From NCBI GenBank assembly GCA_031549285.1, contig JAVBPZ010000011.1, positions 69,018 to 133,017 on the forward strand: 64,000 bases of DNA, in the 5' to 3' direction. Position 1 is the stretch's first letter; the number at the start of each line of letters is the position of its first letter. A program made the translations under genes and the position numbers. The notes under the pieces are model-generated. The model saw only the letters and a program-made list of their open reading frames with translations. It did not search any database and was not told the origin of the DNA. Positions 25,686 through 34,472 of this stretch are shown piece after piece. Origin of the DNA: JAAYCI01 sp031549285 (GTDB taxonomy: Bacteria; Bacillota; Clostridia; Oscillospirales; Ruminococcaceae).

Positions 25686-28100
25686 ATGAAATTACCACTG
25701 AAATGGGCGCAAAGCTTTGCGTTCTTCACCACCACACCGGAGGAATTCGCCGCGAAGATGACCATGAGCGGCTCCAAGGTGGAAACCTATGACAGCGAAG
25801 CCTGGCGAATGAAAAATGTAGTCATTGGGCGCATTGCCGCTATAGAACGGCACCCGGACTCAGACCATTTATGGATTTGCCGGGTGGATATTGGCGACGG
25901 CGCCAGCGTGCAGATCGTAACCGGGGCGCAAAACCTGTCCGGGGGCGAACTGTGCCCGGTGGCGCTGCATGGTGCCAAACTGCCAAACGGCACCGAGATA
26001 AAACGCGGCAAGCTGCGCGGGGTGGAGTCCGAAGGCATGCTGTGCAGCCTGTCGGAACTGGGCCTTACCCTGGGCGATTTCCCGCATGCGGTGGAGGACG
26101 GCATCCTGACGCTGGAGGAAGACGTTGTCCCCGGCACCGACGCCGCCGTGGCGCTGGGCATGGACGACGTGACCTTTGAATTTGAAATTACCCCGAACCG
26201 GCCGGACTGCCTGTCGGTACGGGGGCTTGCGCGGGAAGCCGCCGCCACCTATGGCGTGCCGTTCGAGGATCATATTCCCACCCTGTCCGCCGGCAGCGGC
26301 GATAGCCACACCCTGCTGCGGGTAAAAATAGAGGCGGATGACATCTGCATGCGCTATTCCGCCGCCATGGTGGACAACGTGCGCATAAAAGAAAGTCCCC
26401 GCTGGCTGCGGGAGCGGCTGCGCCATGCCGGTGTGCGGCCTATCAACAACATCGTGGATATCACGAACTATGTCATGCTGGAATATGGCCAGCCGATGCA
26501 CGCGTTCGACTACGCCTATGTGAACGGCGGGGCCATCACGGTGCGGCGTGCCCGGGCGAATGAACAGATTGTAACGCTGGACGACGTGCAGCGCCCGCTG
26601 GAGGAAGACATGCTGGTGATTGCCGACGAGCAGGGTCCCATCGCGGTAGCGGGTATCATGGGCGGCGAATATTCCGGCGTGTATGATACCACGAAGCAGG
26701 TGGTGTTTGAATCGGCCAGTTTCCATGGGCCCAGCGTGCGCTCTACCTCCAAAAAGTTGGGGCTGCGCACGGAATCCTCCACCCGGTTCGAAAAAGGCCT
26801 GGACCCTGAAAACGTGGCGCCGGCGCTGCGCCGGGCACTGGAACTGGTGGCGGAACTGGACGCCGGCGACGTAATGGAGGGACTCTTGGACGATTACCCC
26901 GCGCCGCGGGAAACCCGCGCCATACCGCTGCGTGTGGATGCCATTAACAACCTGCTGGGGATAGAACTATCCCGGCAGGAAATGATTGCCCTGCTGTTGC
27001 CGCTGGATTTCAAAATCCAGGAGGATTTGGTGGTGATTCCCACCGCCCGCGCCGACGTCTCGCGCGACTGCGACCTGGCAGAGGAGGTTGCACGGTTTGT
27101 GGGGTACAACAAAATCCCTTCCACAGTTATGCGCGGCGTTGCTGCCGCCCGCCCCACCGCACGGCAAACTTTCGATGAAATGTGTTGCACGCTGCTGGCG
27201 GGGTACGGCTTATGGGAGTGCCAGACCTTCAGCTTTTACAGCCCCAAATGCTTTGATATAATCCGCGTGCCGCAGGACGATGCGCTGCGGCACGCTGTAA
27301 AAATCATGAACCCGCTGGGCGAGGACACCTCCATCATGCGCACCACCGCACTGCCCAGCATTCTGGAGGTAGCCGCGCGAAACTGGGCTGCCCGCAGCGA
27401 AAGCTGCGCCGTGTTTGAGCCGGCCACCGTGTATATTCCCGGGTCAGACGAAAATGCCCTGCCGGACGAGTGGCCGGTAATGACGCTGGCGGCCTATGGC
27501 AGCGAGTGGGATTACCTTTCCATGAAAGGCATGGTGGAGGCACTGTTTGCCGCCGCGGATATCCAGGAGTTCACCATCCGGCGCAACGGCACGGGTACCA
27601 GCTACCATCCCGGCCGTTGTGCGGACATATATGTGTCGCTGCCGGCGAAGGACACCACAGGCGGTGCATCCACAGAACATAAGCTTGCCACCATCGGAGA
27701 AATCCACCCGGCGGTATGCGCCGCCTATGGTATAAAACCGCGTGTGGTGGCGGCAGAAATTCGCATGGACATCCTTTTTGCCGTACGCGGCGCTACACCG
27801 CAGTACCGGCCGCTGCCAAAGTTCCCTGCCACTACACGGGACCTGGCGCTGGTGGCAGATGCCGCTGTGCCTGCCGCCGATATCGTTGCCATCATCCGCA
27901 AAGCCGCTGGTAAGCGCTTGGAGGCGCTGTCTCTGTTCGACGTGTACACCGACGAAAAGCTGGGCACCGGCAAAAAAAGCCTGGCATACAATCTGGTGCT
28001 TCGCGATGCGGACACCACCCTGACCGACCAGGACGCCGATGCCATCACCACAAAGATTTTGAAAAACCTGACGGACATTGGGGTCGTATTACGCAGCTAA
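25686..28100 (+). CDS. pheT: Phenylalanine--tRNA ligase beta subunit
   Basis: An 804-residue PheT. Domains in order: B1, an EMAP/OB tRNA-binding fold (about 40-150, with HPDSDHLWICRVDIGDG), B3/B4 editing domain that hydrolyses mischarged Tyr-tRNA, B5, the catalytic-like core, and the C-terminal ferredoxin-like anticodon-binding domain (FPATTRDLALVAD onward). Full length for the family. ATG with AAAGGGGAACG upstream. Ends at a GC-rich terminator. Confidence 0.97.
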   Translation: MKLPLKWAQSFAFFTTTPEEFAAKMTMSGSKVETYDSEAWRMKNVVIGRIAAIERHPDSDHLWICRVDIGDGASVQIVTGAQNLSGGELCPVALHGAKLPNGTEIKRGKLRGVESEGMLCSLSELGLTLGDFPHAVEDGILTLEEDVVPGTDAAVALGMDDVTFEFEITPNRPDCLSVRGLAREAAATYGVPFEDHIPTLSAGSGDSHTLLRVKIEADDICMRYSAAMVDNVRIKESPRWLRERLRHAGVRPINNIVDITNYVMLEYGQPMHAFDYAYVNGGAITVRRARANEQIVTLDDVQRPLEEDMLVIADEQGPIAVAGIMGGEYSGVYDTTKQVVFESASFHGPSVRSTSKKLGLRTESSTRFEKGLDPENVAPALRRALELVAELDAGDVMEGLLDDYPAPRETRAIPLRVDAINNLLGIELSRQEMIALLLPLDFKIQEDLVVIPTARADVSRDCDLAEEVARFVGYNKIPSTVMRGVAAARPTARQTFDEMCCTLLAGYGLWECQTFSFYSPKCFDIIRVPQDDALRHAVKIMNPLGEDTSIMRTTALPSILEVAARNWAARSESCAVFEPATVYIPGSDENALPDEWPVMTLAAYGSEWDYLSMKGMVEALFAAADIQEFTIRRNGTGTSYHPGRCADIYVSLPAKDTTGGASTEHKLATIGEIHPAVCAAYGIKPRVVAAEIRMDILFAVRGATPQYRPLPKFPATTRDLALVADAAVPAADIVAIIRKAAGKRLEALSLFDVYTDEKLGTGKKSLAYNLVLRDADTTLTDQDADAITTKILKNLTDIGVVLRS

Positions 28101-28117
28101 AGCTTGCTTCTTTTTCA

Positions 28118-28156
28118 CGCCGCCTCGCTAAAAAGCTGGGCGGCGGTTTTGTTTTT
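28118..28156 (+). terminator. Terminator of pheST
   Basis: CGCCGCC and GGCGGCG arms with a TAAAAA-containing loop, followed by TTTTGTTTTT. Confidence 0.88.
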
Positions 28157-28522
28157 GTCGGTATTGATTTTTTGTACCGACATATGACAAGATATATATC
28201 CATATGAATATTGTCCGTTTGTGCCATTCACCGTTTCTATCCGTACCCAGCTGGCAGAACTCGTCATTTCAAAGCCAGGTTTTTATGTGGATACAATCTT
28301 CGCGGCTACCCTTGCCATCAAAAAACCATTTTGCCACCACGGGCTGCTTCGTCCGTTCCCGCACTGGGTGGCTTCTTTTCTATAAGACCGTTCATGTTTT
28401 GCATTAATGACATCATGTTTTATATTAATTTCGAATTTTATGCTTTTAATTCCTTGTTTGCGATTTTATTTTTCTGCCGACATTGCTTGGCAAAATCCCC
28501 TCTCCCCATCGAAGACCGACGC
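28157..28522. other. AT-rich intergenic region, no gene seen
   Basis: About 360 bases of lower GC content between the pheST terminator and the ireB promoter. No frame with a plausible ribosome binding site and conserved sequence, no clear hairpin, tRNA or repeat was found. Confidence 0.6.
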
Positions 28523-28551
28523 TTGCAATTTTGCTGGGTTTGTACTATAAT
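28523..28551 (+). promoter_or_regulatory. Promoter of ireB
   Basis: TTGCAA, 17-base spacer, consensus TATAAT; the start codon is 43 bases further on. Confidence 0.82.
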
Positions 28552-28594
28552 ATGGTTCCAAAGGACGGGGATCATAATTAAGGAGGGGACCTGT

Positions 28595-28843
28595 ATGAGC
28601 GACTCCACCACCACCATTTTTTCCGTATATGATGATGCGGATAGTGAGATTAAGCAGATCCTGACCGAAGTGTATAGCGCGTTAAAACAAAAGGGATACA
28701 ATCCCATTAACCAGATTGTCGGGTATATCCTTTCTGAGGACCCCACCTACATTACTACCTATGGTGGCGCACGCACCAAAATTTGCAAGGTAGACCGCGA
28801 TGATATCTTGCAGGAGCTTGTAAAGAATTATCTTGGTGAATGA
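28595..28843 (+). CDS. ireB: IreB family regulatory phosphoprotein
   Basis: An 82-residue protein of the IreB/YrzL (UPF0297) family. In Enterococcus faecalis IreB is phosphorylated on N-terminal threonines by the PASTA kinase IreK and controls cephalosporin resistance. Here the N-terminus SDSTTTIFSVYDD carries the threonine cluster, and the core YNPINQIVGYILSEDPTYITTYGGART is almost invariant in the family. AGGAGGGG lies upstream of the ATG at 28595. It stands alone between its own promoter and terminator, away from the usual alaS/ruvX neighbours. The only PASTA protein in the window is the pseudokinase at 3.4 kb. Confidence 0.95.
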   Translation: MSDSTTTIFSVYDDADSEIKQILTEVYSALKQKGYNPINQIVGYILSEDPTYITTYGGARTKICKVDRDDILQELVKNYLGE

Positions 28844-28857
28844 GTACAAATTGTTCA

Positions 28858-28893
28858 CTGCCCCGGGCGCTGTCCCCGGGGCAGTTTTATTTT
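28858..28893 (+). terminator. Terminator of ireB
   Basis: CTGCCCCGGG and CCCGGGGCAG arms around a short loop, then TTTTATTTT. Confidence 0.9.
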
Positions 28894-29139
28894 GCCCAGT
28901 CTTGGGCGGGTTTTCCACATTAACATATAGGCCCCGGTAAACAAAAAACTTTTTCTGACAAAATATACAGAAATATGCCCTGCCGAGCGGCGACACCCTG
29001 GCAGCAGTGGGCACAGCTTTGTTTGCAATGCACTGCCGCTTTTGCTATACTAAATGATAGTTTTGGGCCGGTCTTTCTTCCTAGTATTTTGGCCGGCCCG
29101 GCCTTCCCGCAAATGAAGACAAAAGGAAGTGAATGCACC

Positions 29140-31407
29140 ATGAGCGATGCCGCCACACCGCAGCTGCAGGCAAAGCGTCCTGCCTTACGCCGGCATATCA
29201 TCGCACTGGCGGTCATCCTTATTCTTTGTGTCGGCATCTTTTTGTGGGTGGGGGCCACCTACCTGCCGGATGGCATAGGCCGGTCCGAGCGGGTACTGGT
29301 GAACGATGACTATTCTGTGGCACAGGGGCCGCTATCCGCCGGGGACGAGCTGCGCCAGGATATGGTGGTGCAGGGGGAACTATACGGCGTGGTGCTGGAC
29401 GTTGCTACCTATGGCCGCGTGGCACAGGGAACACTGCATCTGCGGCTGGTGGACGATGCTGGCAATGTGGTGGCACAAAATGACACCGACATGACCACGC
29501 TGCTGGACAACACCTTTCACGGCTTTGCGTTCGACGCCCCGGTAGATGCCGGCAGCGGCGCCCGGTACACATTGGTTATTACGTCGTCCCCCGCCACAGC
29601 GGAGGATGTGCTGGGTTTTTGGCGCAGCGACGGCCCCGCCCGGGACATCGTTACCCCAAAGGATGCCACCCCCACCTATGACCTGCGAGATTTCACTCTG
29701 GCGGAAAACGGCGCCACCGTGGACGGTACACTGGCACTGCAATACCTCACGGCCTATTCCGGGGACTTCATCATCGGCGCTTACGCTTTCTTTTCGGCGG
29801 TACTCACCGCATTTTTCCTGCTGCTATATGTTTTGTTGTTTGTTCGCAAAACGCCTGTCCACCGCATAGTCTTGTTCTGTGCACTGGTGCTGGGCAGCGT
29901 GTTTCTGTTCCTGATTCCCCCGCGCACCGCGCCGGATGAATATGTGCATATTGCCAGTACCTATCACAACACAAACGTCCTGTTTGGCCAGCCGGAACTG
30001 GGTGCAGAGGGCAGCCTGACCGTGCGCGCCGGCGACGAAATGATGCTGGAAAATTATGACTATGACGGTACCGGCATTTTCGCCTACCAGGACATGTACG
30101 AAAACCTGTTTGCGCGCGCGCCCGGCGGCGACGCGGTGGTCATTCCCGCGCGGGTCAGCAATTTCTTTCCCCCGCTGTATTTTGTGCAGACACTGGGGGT
30201 TGCGCTGGCGCGGCTGTTCGGGTTTGGCCGGGTGGGGTTGTTGCTGTGCGGCCGTCTGGCAAACCTTATTTTCTATGCGGTGGTGCTTTCCCGCGCGGTG
30301 AAACGCATGCCGGTGGCAAAACCGCTGCTCGCCTGCCTGGGCCTGTTGCCCATGTGCCTGCAGCTGGCTGCTTCTTTCTCTTATGATACCTATGTCATTG
30401 CGCTCAGCTTTTATTTCATCGCCCTGTGCTTGCAGTACGCCTACCGGCCGGAGGGCATGTCGGTGAAAAATGCTGTCGCGCTGGGCATTTTGGCGTTGCT
30501 GCTGGCACCGGCGAAAACCGTGTATCTGCTGCTGGTGCCGCTGGTTCTGTTCATTCCTGCGGCCAAATACCAAACCCGAAAACAGTGCATTATTTCCCGC
30601 GTTTCAGTTTTGGCGGCGGCGGTGGCCTTTTGGGCGGTGTTTAACTTGGCCGGCGTTCAGACCTTTGTTGTCCGCCCATTTACTACCCAGCCGGTGGCGG
30701 AAACCACCGTGTCTGCCACAGAAACCGTCGAAGGTGCAGGTGTGGATCTTGCCGTTTCCACGCAGAACGGCACCGCGCCGGAGGATGCGGCAGCCCCCTC
30801 CACAGAAGGAAGCAGCACCGCTGCCGAACCTGAGGCCCCGGCCAACACCCGCATGATTCTGGAGCAAACGGGGGAAGAAATAGAGATTGCGCCAAACGGC
30901 GACGCTATACAAAAATTCACCCCCACCTATATCCTGCGGCATATTCCGCACACAGCCCAGCTGCTGGGCCAGACTATATGGGAGCAGGGCCCGCTTTGGC
31001 TGCAGGGTACATTGGGCGGCCGCCTGGGCGAGATTATTGCCATTCACATTGAGATAAACTGGATTTTCGTCATCGGACTGCTGTTTGTGCTGTGCCTAGC
31101 CGCCGTACCGGACCCCCGGGACCGCATTGTGCTGGACCTGCCCCGCCGCCTGGCTTCGCTGGCCATTGCGTTGGCGGTCAGTGCGCTGTTCATTTTTGCC
31201 TGCATCACCTGGACCCCCATCAACTATACCAACATCTTCGGCGTGCAGGGCCGGTACTTCCTGCCGGTGCTGCCGCTGGTTTTCCTGGCGGCGCGCGGAA
31301 CCAACCTGCACCTACGCAAACCACTCGTCCGCCCGCTATTGTTTGCCATGTCGGCACTGGTGGTGCTGTGCCAGCTGGATGCGTTTACCACCATTATCAA
31401 GATGTGA
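29140..31407 (+). CDS. DUF2142 family multi-pass membrane protein
   Basis: A 755-residue membrane protein. One helix near the N-terminus (about 21-43) is followed by an extracellular beta-rich domain (about 45-200) and then around ten helices. The motif PPRTAPDEYVHIASTYH after the third helix is the DUF2142 signature, shaped like the acidic first loop of GT-C glycosyltransferases that use lipid-linked sugars. A Thr/Ala/Glu-rich loop (about 525-600) separates the last helices. The ATG at 29140 has AAGGAAGTGA upstream. It heads the GT4-GT2-DUF2304 cassette, so a role in envelope glycan assembly or export is likely but unproved. Confidence 0.82.
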   Translation: MSDAATPQLQAKRPALRRHIIALAVILILCVGIFLWVGATYLPDGIGRSERVLVNDDYSVAQGPLSAGDELRQDMVVQGELYGVVLDVATYGRVAQGTLHLRLVDDAGNVVAQNDTDMTTLLDNTFHGFAFDAPVDAGSGARYTLVITSSPATAEDVLGFWRSDGPARDIVTPKDATPTYDLRDFTLAENGATVDGTLALQYLTAYSGDFIIGAYAFFSAVLTAFFLLLYVLLFVRKTPVHRIVLFCALVLGSVFLFLIPPRTAPDEYVHIASTYHNTNVLFGQPELGAEGSLTVRAGDEMMLENYDYDGTGIFAYQDMYENLFARAPGGDAVVIPARVSNFFPPLYFVQTLGVALARLFGFGRVGLLLCGRLANLIFYAVVLSRAVKRMPVAKPLLACLGLLPMCLQLAASFSYDTYVIALSFYFIALCLQYAYRPEGMSVKNAVALGILALLLAPAKTVYLLLVPLVLFIPAAKYQTRKQCIISRVSVLAAAVAFWAVFNLAGVQTFVVRPFTTQPVAETTVSATETVEGAGVDLAVSTQNGTAPEDAAAPSTEGSSTAAEPEAPANTRMILEQTGEEIEIAPNGDAIQKFTPTYILRHIPHTAQLLGQTIWEQGPLWLQGTLGGRLGEIIAIHIEINWIFVIGLLFVLCLAAVPDPRDRIVLDLPRRLASLAIALAVSALFIFACITWTPINYTNIFGVQGRYFLPVLPLVFLAARGTNLHLRKPLVRPLLFAMSALVVLCQLDAFTTIIKM

Positions 31408-31458
31408 TTCGCGCGTTGTCCCACACACGGCGCCCCGCGCCCGGAAGGTAGGTGCTCC

Positions 31459-32619
31459 ATGCGATTTTTATTTTTCTCGGCGCAATACCTGCCCACCACC
31501 GGCGGCGTGGAACAATACACCCATCATCTGGCCAAAACCCTGGTGGGCATGGGCCATGCGGCCGGTGTGGCCACCAGCGCCCTGCCCGGCCTGCCGGAAC
31601 AAGAGCAAACAGAAGAAGGCATCGATATCTTCCGCCTGCCCGCGTACCTGTACCTGAACAGCCGTTTCCCTACCCCCCGTTTTTCAGCCGGCTTTCGCCG
31701 CATGGCCGCTGCGCTGTGGCAACAAAAGCCAGATTTCGTGGTCATCAACACCCGCTTTTACCCGCTGTCCCTGTGGGCGGCCAAACAGTGCCGGCGGCGC
31801 GGTATTCCCGCCATCGTCATCGAGCACGGCACCAAACACCTATCTCTAGACAGTGCCTTTTTAAATATCTTTGGCAATGCCTTTGAACATATCGCCATGC
31901 GCCTGATGCGCCGCCGTTGCAATCACTTTTATGGGGTCTCGCTGGCCTGCAATGCCTGGCTGCGGCATTTCCATGTAACCGCTGAAGGGGTGCTGTACAA
32001 CGCCGTGGATGCTGCCGCCCTGCAGCAGATTGCCGCGGCCTCGCCCTGCCTGTTCCGGGAAAGGCTTTCCCTTGGGGAAAGCACCCCGCTTGTTGTGTTC
32101 ATCGGCCGCTTCATCGCGGAAAAAGGCGTTCCGGAACTGCTGAAAGCATTCGGCGCCCTGCGCACACTGCAGCCACAGGCCACCCTGGTCATGGTGGGCA
32201 CCGGGCCGCTGTTTTCCGCTGTGCAGGCCCAGCAAACCCCCGGGGTTATTTTGGCCGGCACACTGCCGCATGATGAATGCGTGGCGCTGATGGCGCAAAG
32301 CGACGTTTTTTGCCTGCCTACTGTTTCAGAAGGCTTTTCCAGCACAGTGCTGGAGGCTGCGGCCGTGGGCACCTGCATCGTCACCACCCCCACCGGCGGC
32401 AGCACCGAACTGATCGAGGATGGTATTTCCGGCATTCTGCTGCCGGACCGTCGGCCGCAAACCATCTGTGATGCTCTGGCGCGTACCCTGGCAGATACCA
32501 CTTTCCGGCAAGCCGCCGGCAAGCTGGCACAGCAAGCGGTCTGCGAACGCTTTACCTGGGAAAATACTGCCACAACTCTTCTTACCATTGCCGAGACAAG
32601 CATACCGGCCAACGGCTGA
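31459..32619 (+). CDS. Glycosyltransferase family 4 protein
   Basis: A 386-residue GT-B retaining glycosyltransferase. N-terminal FSAQYLPTTGGVEQYTHHLA is the acceptor-domain glycine loop. In the C-terminal half, VVFIGRFIAEKGVPELLKAF and the donor-binding EGFSSTVLEAAAVGTCIVTTPTGGSTELI (E-x7-E motif) are clear. It probably moves a nucleotide-activated sugar to a lipid-linked or cell-surface acceptor at the inner membrane face. 51 bases after the DUF2142 gene, same strand. Sugar specificity not known. Confidence 0.9.
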   Translation: MRFLFFSAQYLPTTGGVEQYTHHLAKTLVGMGHAAGVATSALPGLPEQEQTEEGIDIFRLPAYLYLNSRFPTPRFSAGFRRMAAALWQQKPDFVVINTRFYPLSLWAAKQCRRRGIPAIVIEHGTKHLSLDSAFLNIFGNAFEHIAMRLMRRRCNHFYGVSLACNAWLRHFHVTAEGVLYNAVDAAALQQIAAASPCLFRERLSLGESTPLVVFIGRFIAEKGVPELLKAFGALRTLQPQATLVMVGTGPLFSAVQAQQTPGVILAGTLPHDECVALMAQSDVFCLPTVSEGFSSTVLEAAAVGTCIVTTPTGGSTELIEDGISGILLPDRRPQTICDALARTLADTTFRQAAGKLAQQAVCERFTWENTATTLLTIAETSIPANG

Positions 32620-32677
32620 GCCGATATACATCATCAACAATCACGAACCGCCTATCACCCCCGAAAGGAGCCCCTGC

Positions 32678-33394
32678 GTGAAATTACTGGTTATTATTCC
32701 CGCATACAACGAGCAGGACAGCCTGCCGGACGTCATGGAACAATTACAGGCGGCCTGTCCCGAATATGACCTGCTGGTGGTAAACGACGGCAGCACCGAC
32801 GCAACCGGCGCTGTCTGCCACCAAAACGGGTACAATACGCTGGATCTGCCGGTAAACCTGGGGCTGTCCGGCGCATTTCAGGCGGGCATTTTTTACGCGG
32901 CGGAAAAAGGCTACGACGCCGCCATCCAGTTCGATGCCGATGGCCAGCACCTGCCGGAATACATCCAGCCCATGCTGGAAAAGCTGGAAAAAGGCTACGA
33001 CATTGTCATCGGCAGCCGGTACGTCTCGGTAAAAAAGCCCAAAAGTCTGCGCATGTTTGGCAGCTATCTCATCAGCCTGGCCATGCGCTGTACCACCCGG
33101 CGCGCCATCTGCGACCCCACCAGCGGCATGCGCATCTTCAACCGCCGCATGATTGAAAAATTTGCCTATCAGCTGAACTTTGCCCCGGAACCGGACACCA
33201 TCAGCTACCTGATTCACTGCGGCGCAAAGGTGTGCGAAATACAGGTGGAGATGGCCGACCGCACCGCCGGCCAAAGCTATTTTAACGTCACCCGCAGCAT
33301 CCGCTATATGGCGGAGATGACCATTTCCATCCTGCTAATCCAGTGGTTCCGAAAAAAAGACCTGCCCAGACGCAAAGGAGGTGAGCGGGCATGA
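32678..33394 (+). CDS. Glycosyltransferase family 2 protein, DPM1-like
   Basis: A 238-residue GT-A transferase. VVIIPAYNEQ-type start (IIPAYNEQDSLPDV), the nucleotide-binding VVNDGSTDAT and the metal-binding FDADGQHLPEYI, then GSRY. No membrane helices beyond a hydrophobic C-terminal stretch. Enzymes of this type load a sugar on polyprenyl phosphate, giving the donor used by DUF2142/GT-C proteins. GTG start at 32678 with AAAGGAG upstream. Its last four bases overlap the next gene (ATGA). Confidence 0.9.
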   Translation: MKLLVIIPAYNEQDSLPDVMEQLQAACPEYDLLVVNDGSTDATGAVCHQNGYNTLDLPVNLGLSGAFQAGIFYAAEKGYDAAIQFDADGQHLPEYIQPMLEKLEKGYDIVIGSRYVSVKKPKSLRMFGSYLISLAMRCTTRRAICDPTSGMRIFNRRMIEKFAYQLNFAPEPDTISYLIHCGAKVCEIQVEMADRTAGQSYFNVTRSIRYMAEMTISILLIQWFRKKDLPRRKGGERA

Positions 33395-33810
33395 TCAGTA
33401 TCCCCATGCGCATTTTGTTAATCTTGGGCTCTTTGTTTACGGTGGGGCTCATGCTGCGCCGCATTCGCAACTCAAAGATACAGATTCGGGACTCCATTTT
33501 TTGGATTCTTTTTTCCCTGGTTCTGCTGCTGCTCAGTGTCTTTCCCGATATCGCGGGCCTGGCGGCCGGTCTTTTGGGCATTCAGTCTCCCATCAACTTC
33601 GTCTTCCTGCTCATCATTTTCTTGCTGCTAATCCAAACCTTCTTGTCTGCCGTGCGCATTTCCCAGCTGGATGCAAAGGTGAAGCTGCTGGCACAAAAAC
33701 TGGCGCTGGACCAAAAGCTGGAGGAGGAACAAACCTCTCTATCTGCCAGTGCCGGAACCGGCACCGCCGAACCTGGCAAAAAAGAATCCGGCCAAACCAC
33801 ATCTTCTTAG
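33391..33810 (+). CDS. DUF2304 membrane protein
   Basis: A 139-residue protein with three membrane helices (about 5-20, 35-60 and 68-88) and a polar, Ser/Thr/Glu-rich cytosolic end containing a short coiled coil. DUF2304 proteins are commonly encoded directly after DPM1-like glycosyltransferases and may act as their membrane anchor or as a flippase part. Start overlaps the GT2 stop by four bases, a strong sign of a paired function. Confidence 0.85.
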   Translation: MISIPMRILLILGSLFTVGLMLRRIRNSKIQIRDSIFWILFSLVLLLLSVFPDIAGLAAGLLGIQSPINFVFLLIIFLLLIQTFLSAVRISQLDAKVKLLAQKLALDQKLEEEQTSLSASAGTGTAEPGKKESGQTTSS

Positions 33811-33828
33811 GCCGGCCGCACCTTTGGG

Positions 33829-33857
33829 TTGCGCCAGGTTCCATTTTAGGGTATGAT
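33829..33857 (+). promoter_or_regulatory. Promoter of the small conserved gene at 33936
   Basis: TTGCGC, 17-base spacer, TATGAT. Confidence 0.65.
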
Positions 33858-33935
33858 ATGTTGGTGAGTAAAGAATAGACGGAATCTATCGGGTGCCAAA
33901 ACCAGGCATCCTGCACAGGAAAGGAGCTCTGCCCA

Positions 33936-34232
33936 ATGGCATTTGAGGCCAAACTGAAATATAAGGGACATCCGCTTGTCCGCTCGAAAAACGAAATGTA
34001 TTACGGGGACATGGGGGATGCCTTTGTGGTCTTCCTGCAGGTATTGTCCTCCAAGCAGGAAAATGGCGAAGATATGCCCGACAAGGTGATGGTTATGCTG
34101 CTGTCCACCGATACCTCGCTGGCACCAAAGGACCGCATTGCCAAGCAAAGCGTGAAAAACGGCCTGTATAACGCGCTGGATTTTGCCGCCATCATGCTGG
34201 ACCGCGCGCTGGCTGATGAAGCGAAGGCGTAG
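33936..34232 (+). CDS. Small conserved protein of unknown function
   Basis: A 98-residue soluble protein with no signal peptide or membrane helix. It contains GHPLVRSKNEMYYGDMGDAFVVFLQVL and DKVMVMLLSTDTSLAPKDRIAKQSVKNGLYNALDFAAIMLDRAL. Similar short proteins occur widely in Clostridia genomes as I recall, without a known role. AAAGGAG precedes the ATG. It has its own promoter and terminator. The alternating strand-helix pattern suggests one small alpha/beta domain. Confidence 0.8.
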   Translation: MAFEAKLKYKGHPLVRSKNEMYYGDMGDAFVVFLQVLSSKQENGEDMPDKVMVMLLSTDTSLAPKDRIAKQSVKNGLYNALDFAAIMLDRALADEAKA

Positions 34233-34297
34233 GTTTGGGAAGACCAATCACTTTGCCTTTATAGCGCGTCCTTGTTTTACCTATAGTGTTCTGCTGG

Positions 34298-34328
34298 CAA
34301 GGCTTTCCTGGAAAGCCTTGTTTTTTTG
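34298..34328 (+). terminator. Terminator after the small conserved gene
   Basis: CAAGGCTTTC and GAAAGCCTTG with a three-base loop, then seven Ts. Confidence 0.92.
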
Positions 34329-34391
34329 CGCGAGTTTCACCCTCCGGTGTATACACCGTATAGGTACGCCCGCATACACACTTTGCCGGCA

Positions 34392-34427
34392 CAGAAAAAG
34401 ACGCGCGAATCATCGCACGTCTTTTTC
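34392..34427 (-). terminator. Terminator of dnaD-dnaI
   Basis: Minus-strand AAAAAGACGTGCG and CGCGCGTCTTTTT arms, five Ts, 46 bases after the helicase-loader stop. Confidence 0.85.
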
Positions 34428-34472
34428 ACAAAGGCAGACACGCCGCCATCATTTGGTAGTTTACCTTTTCCC

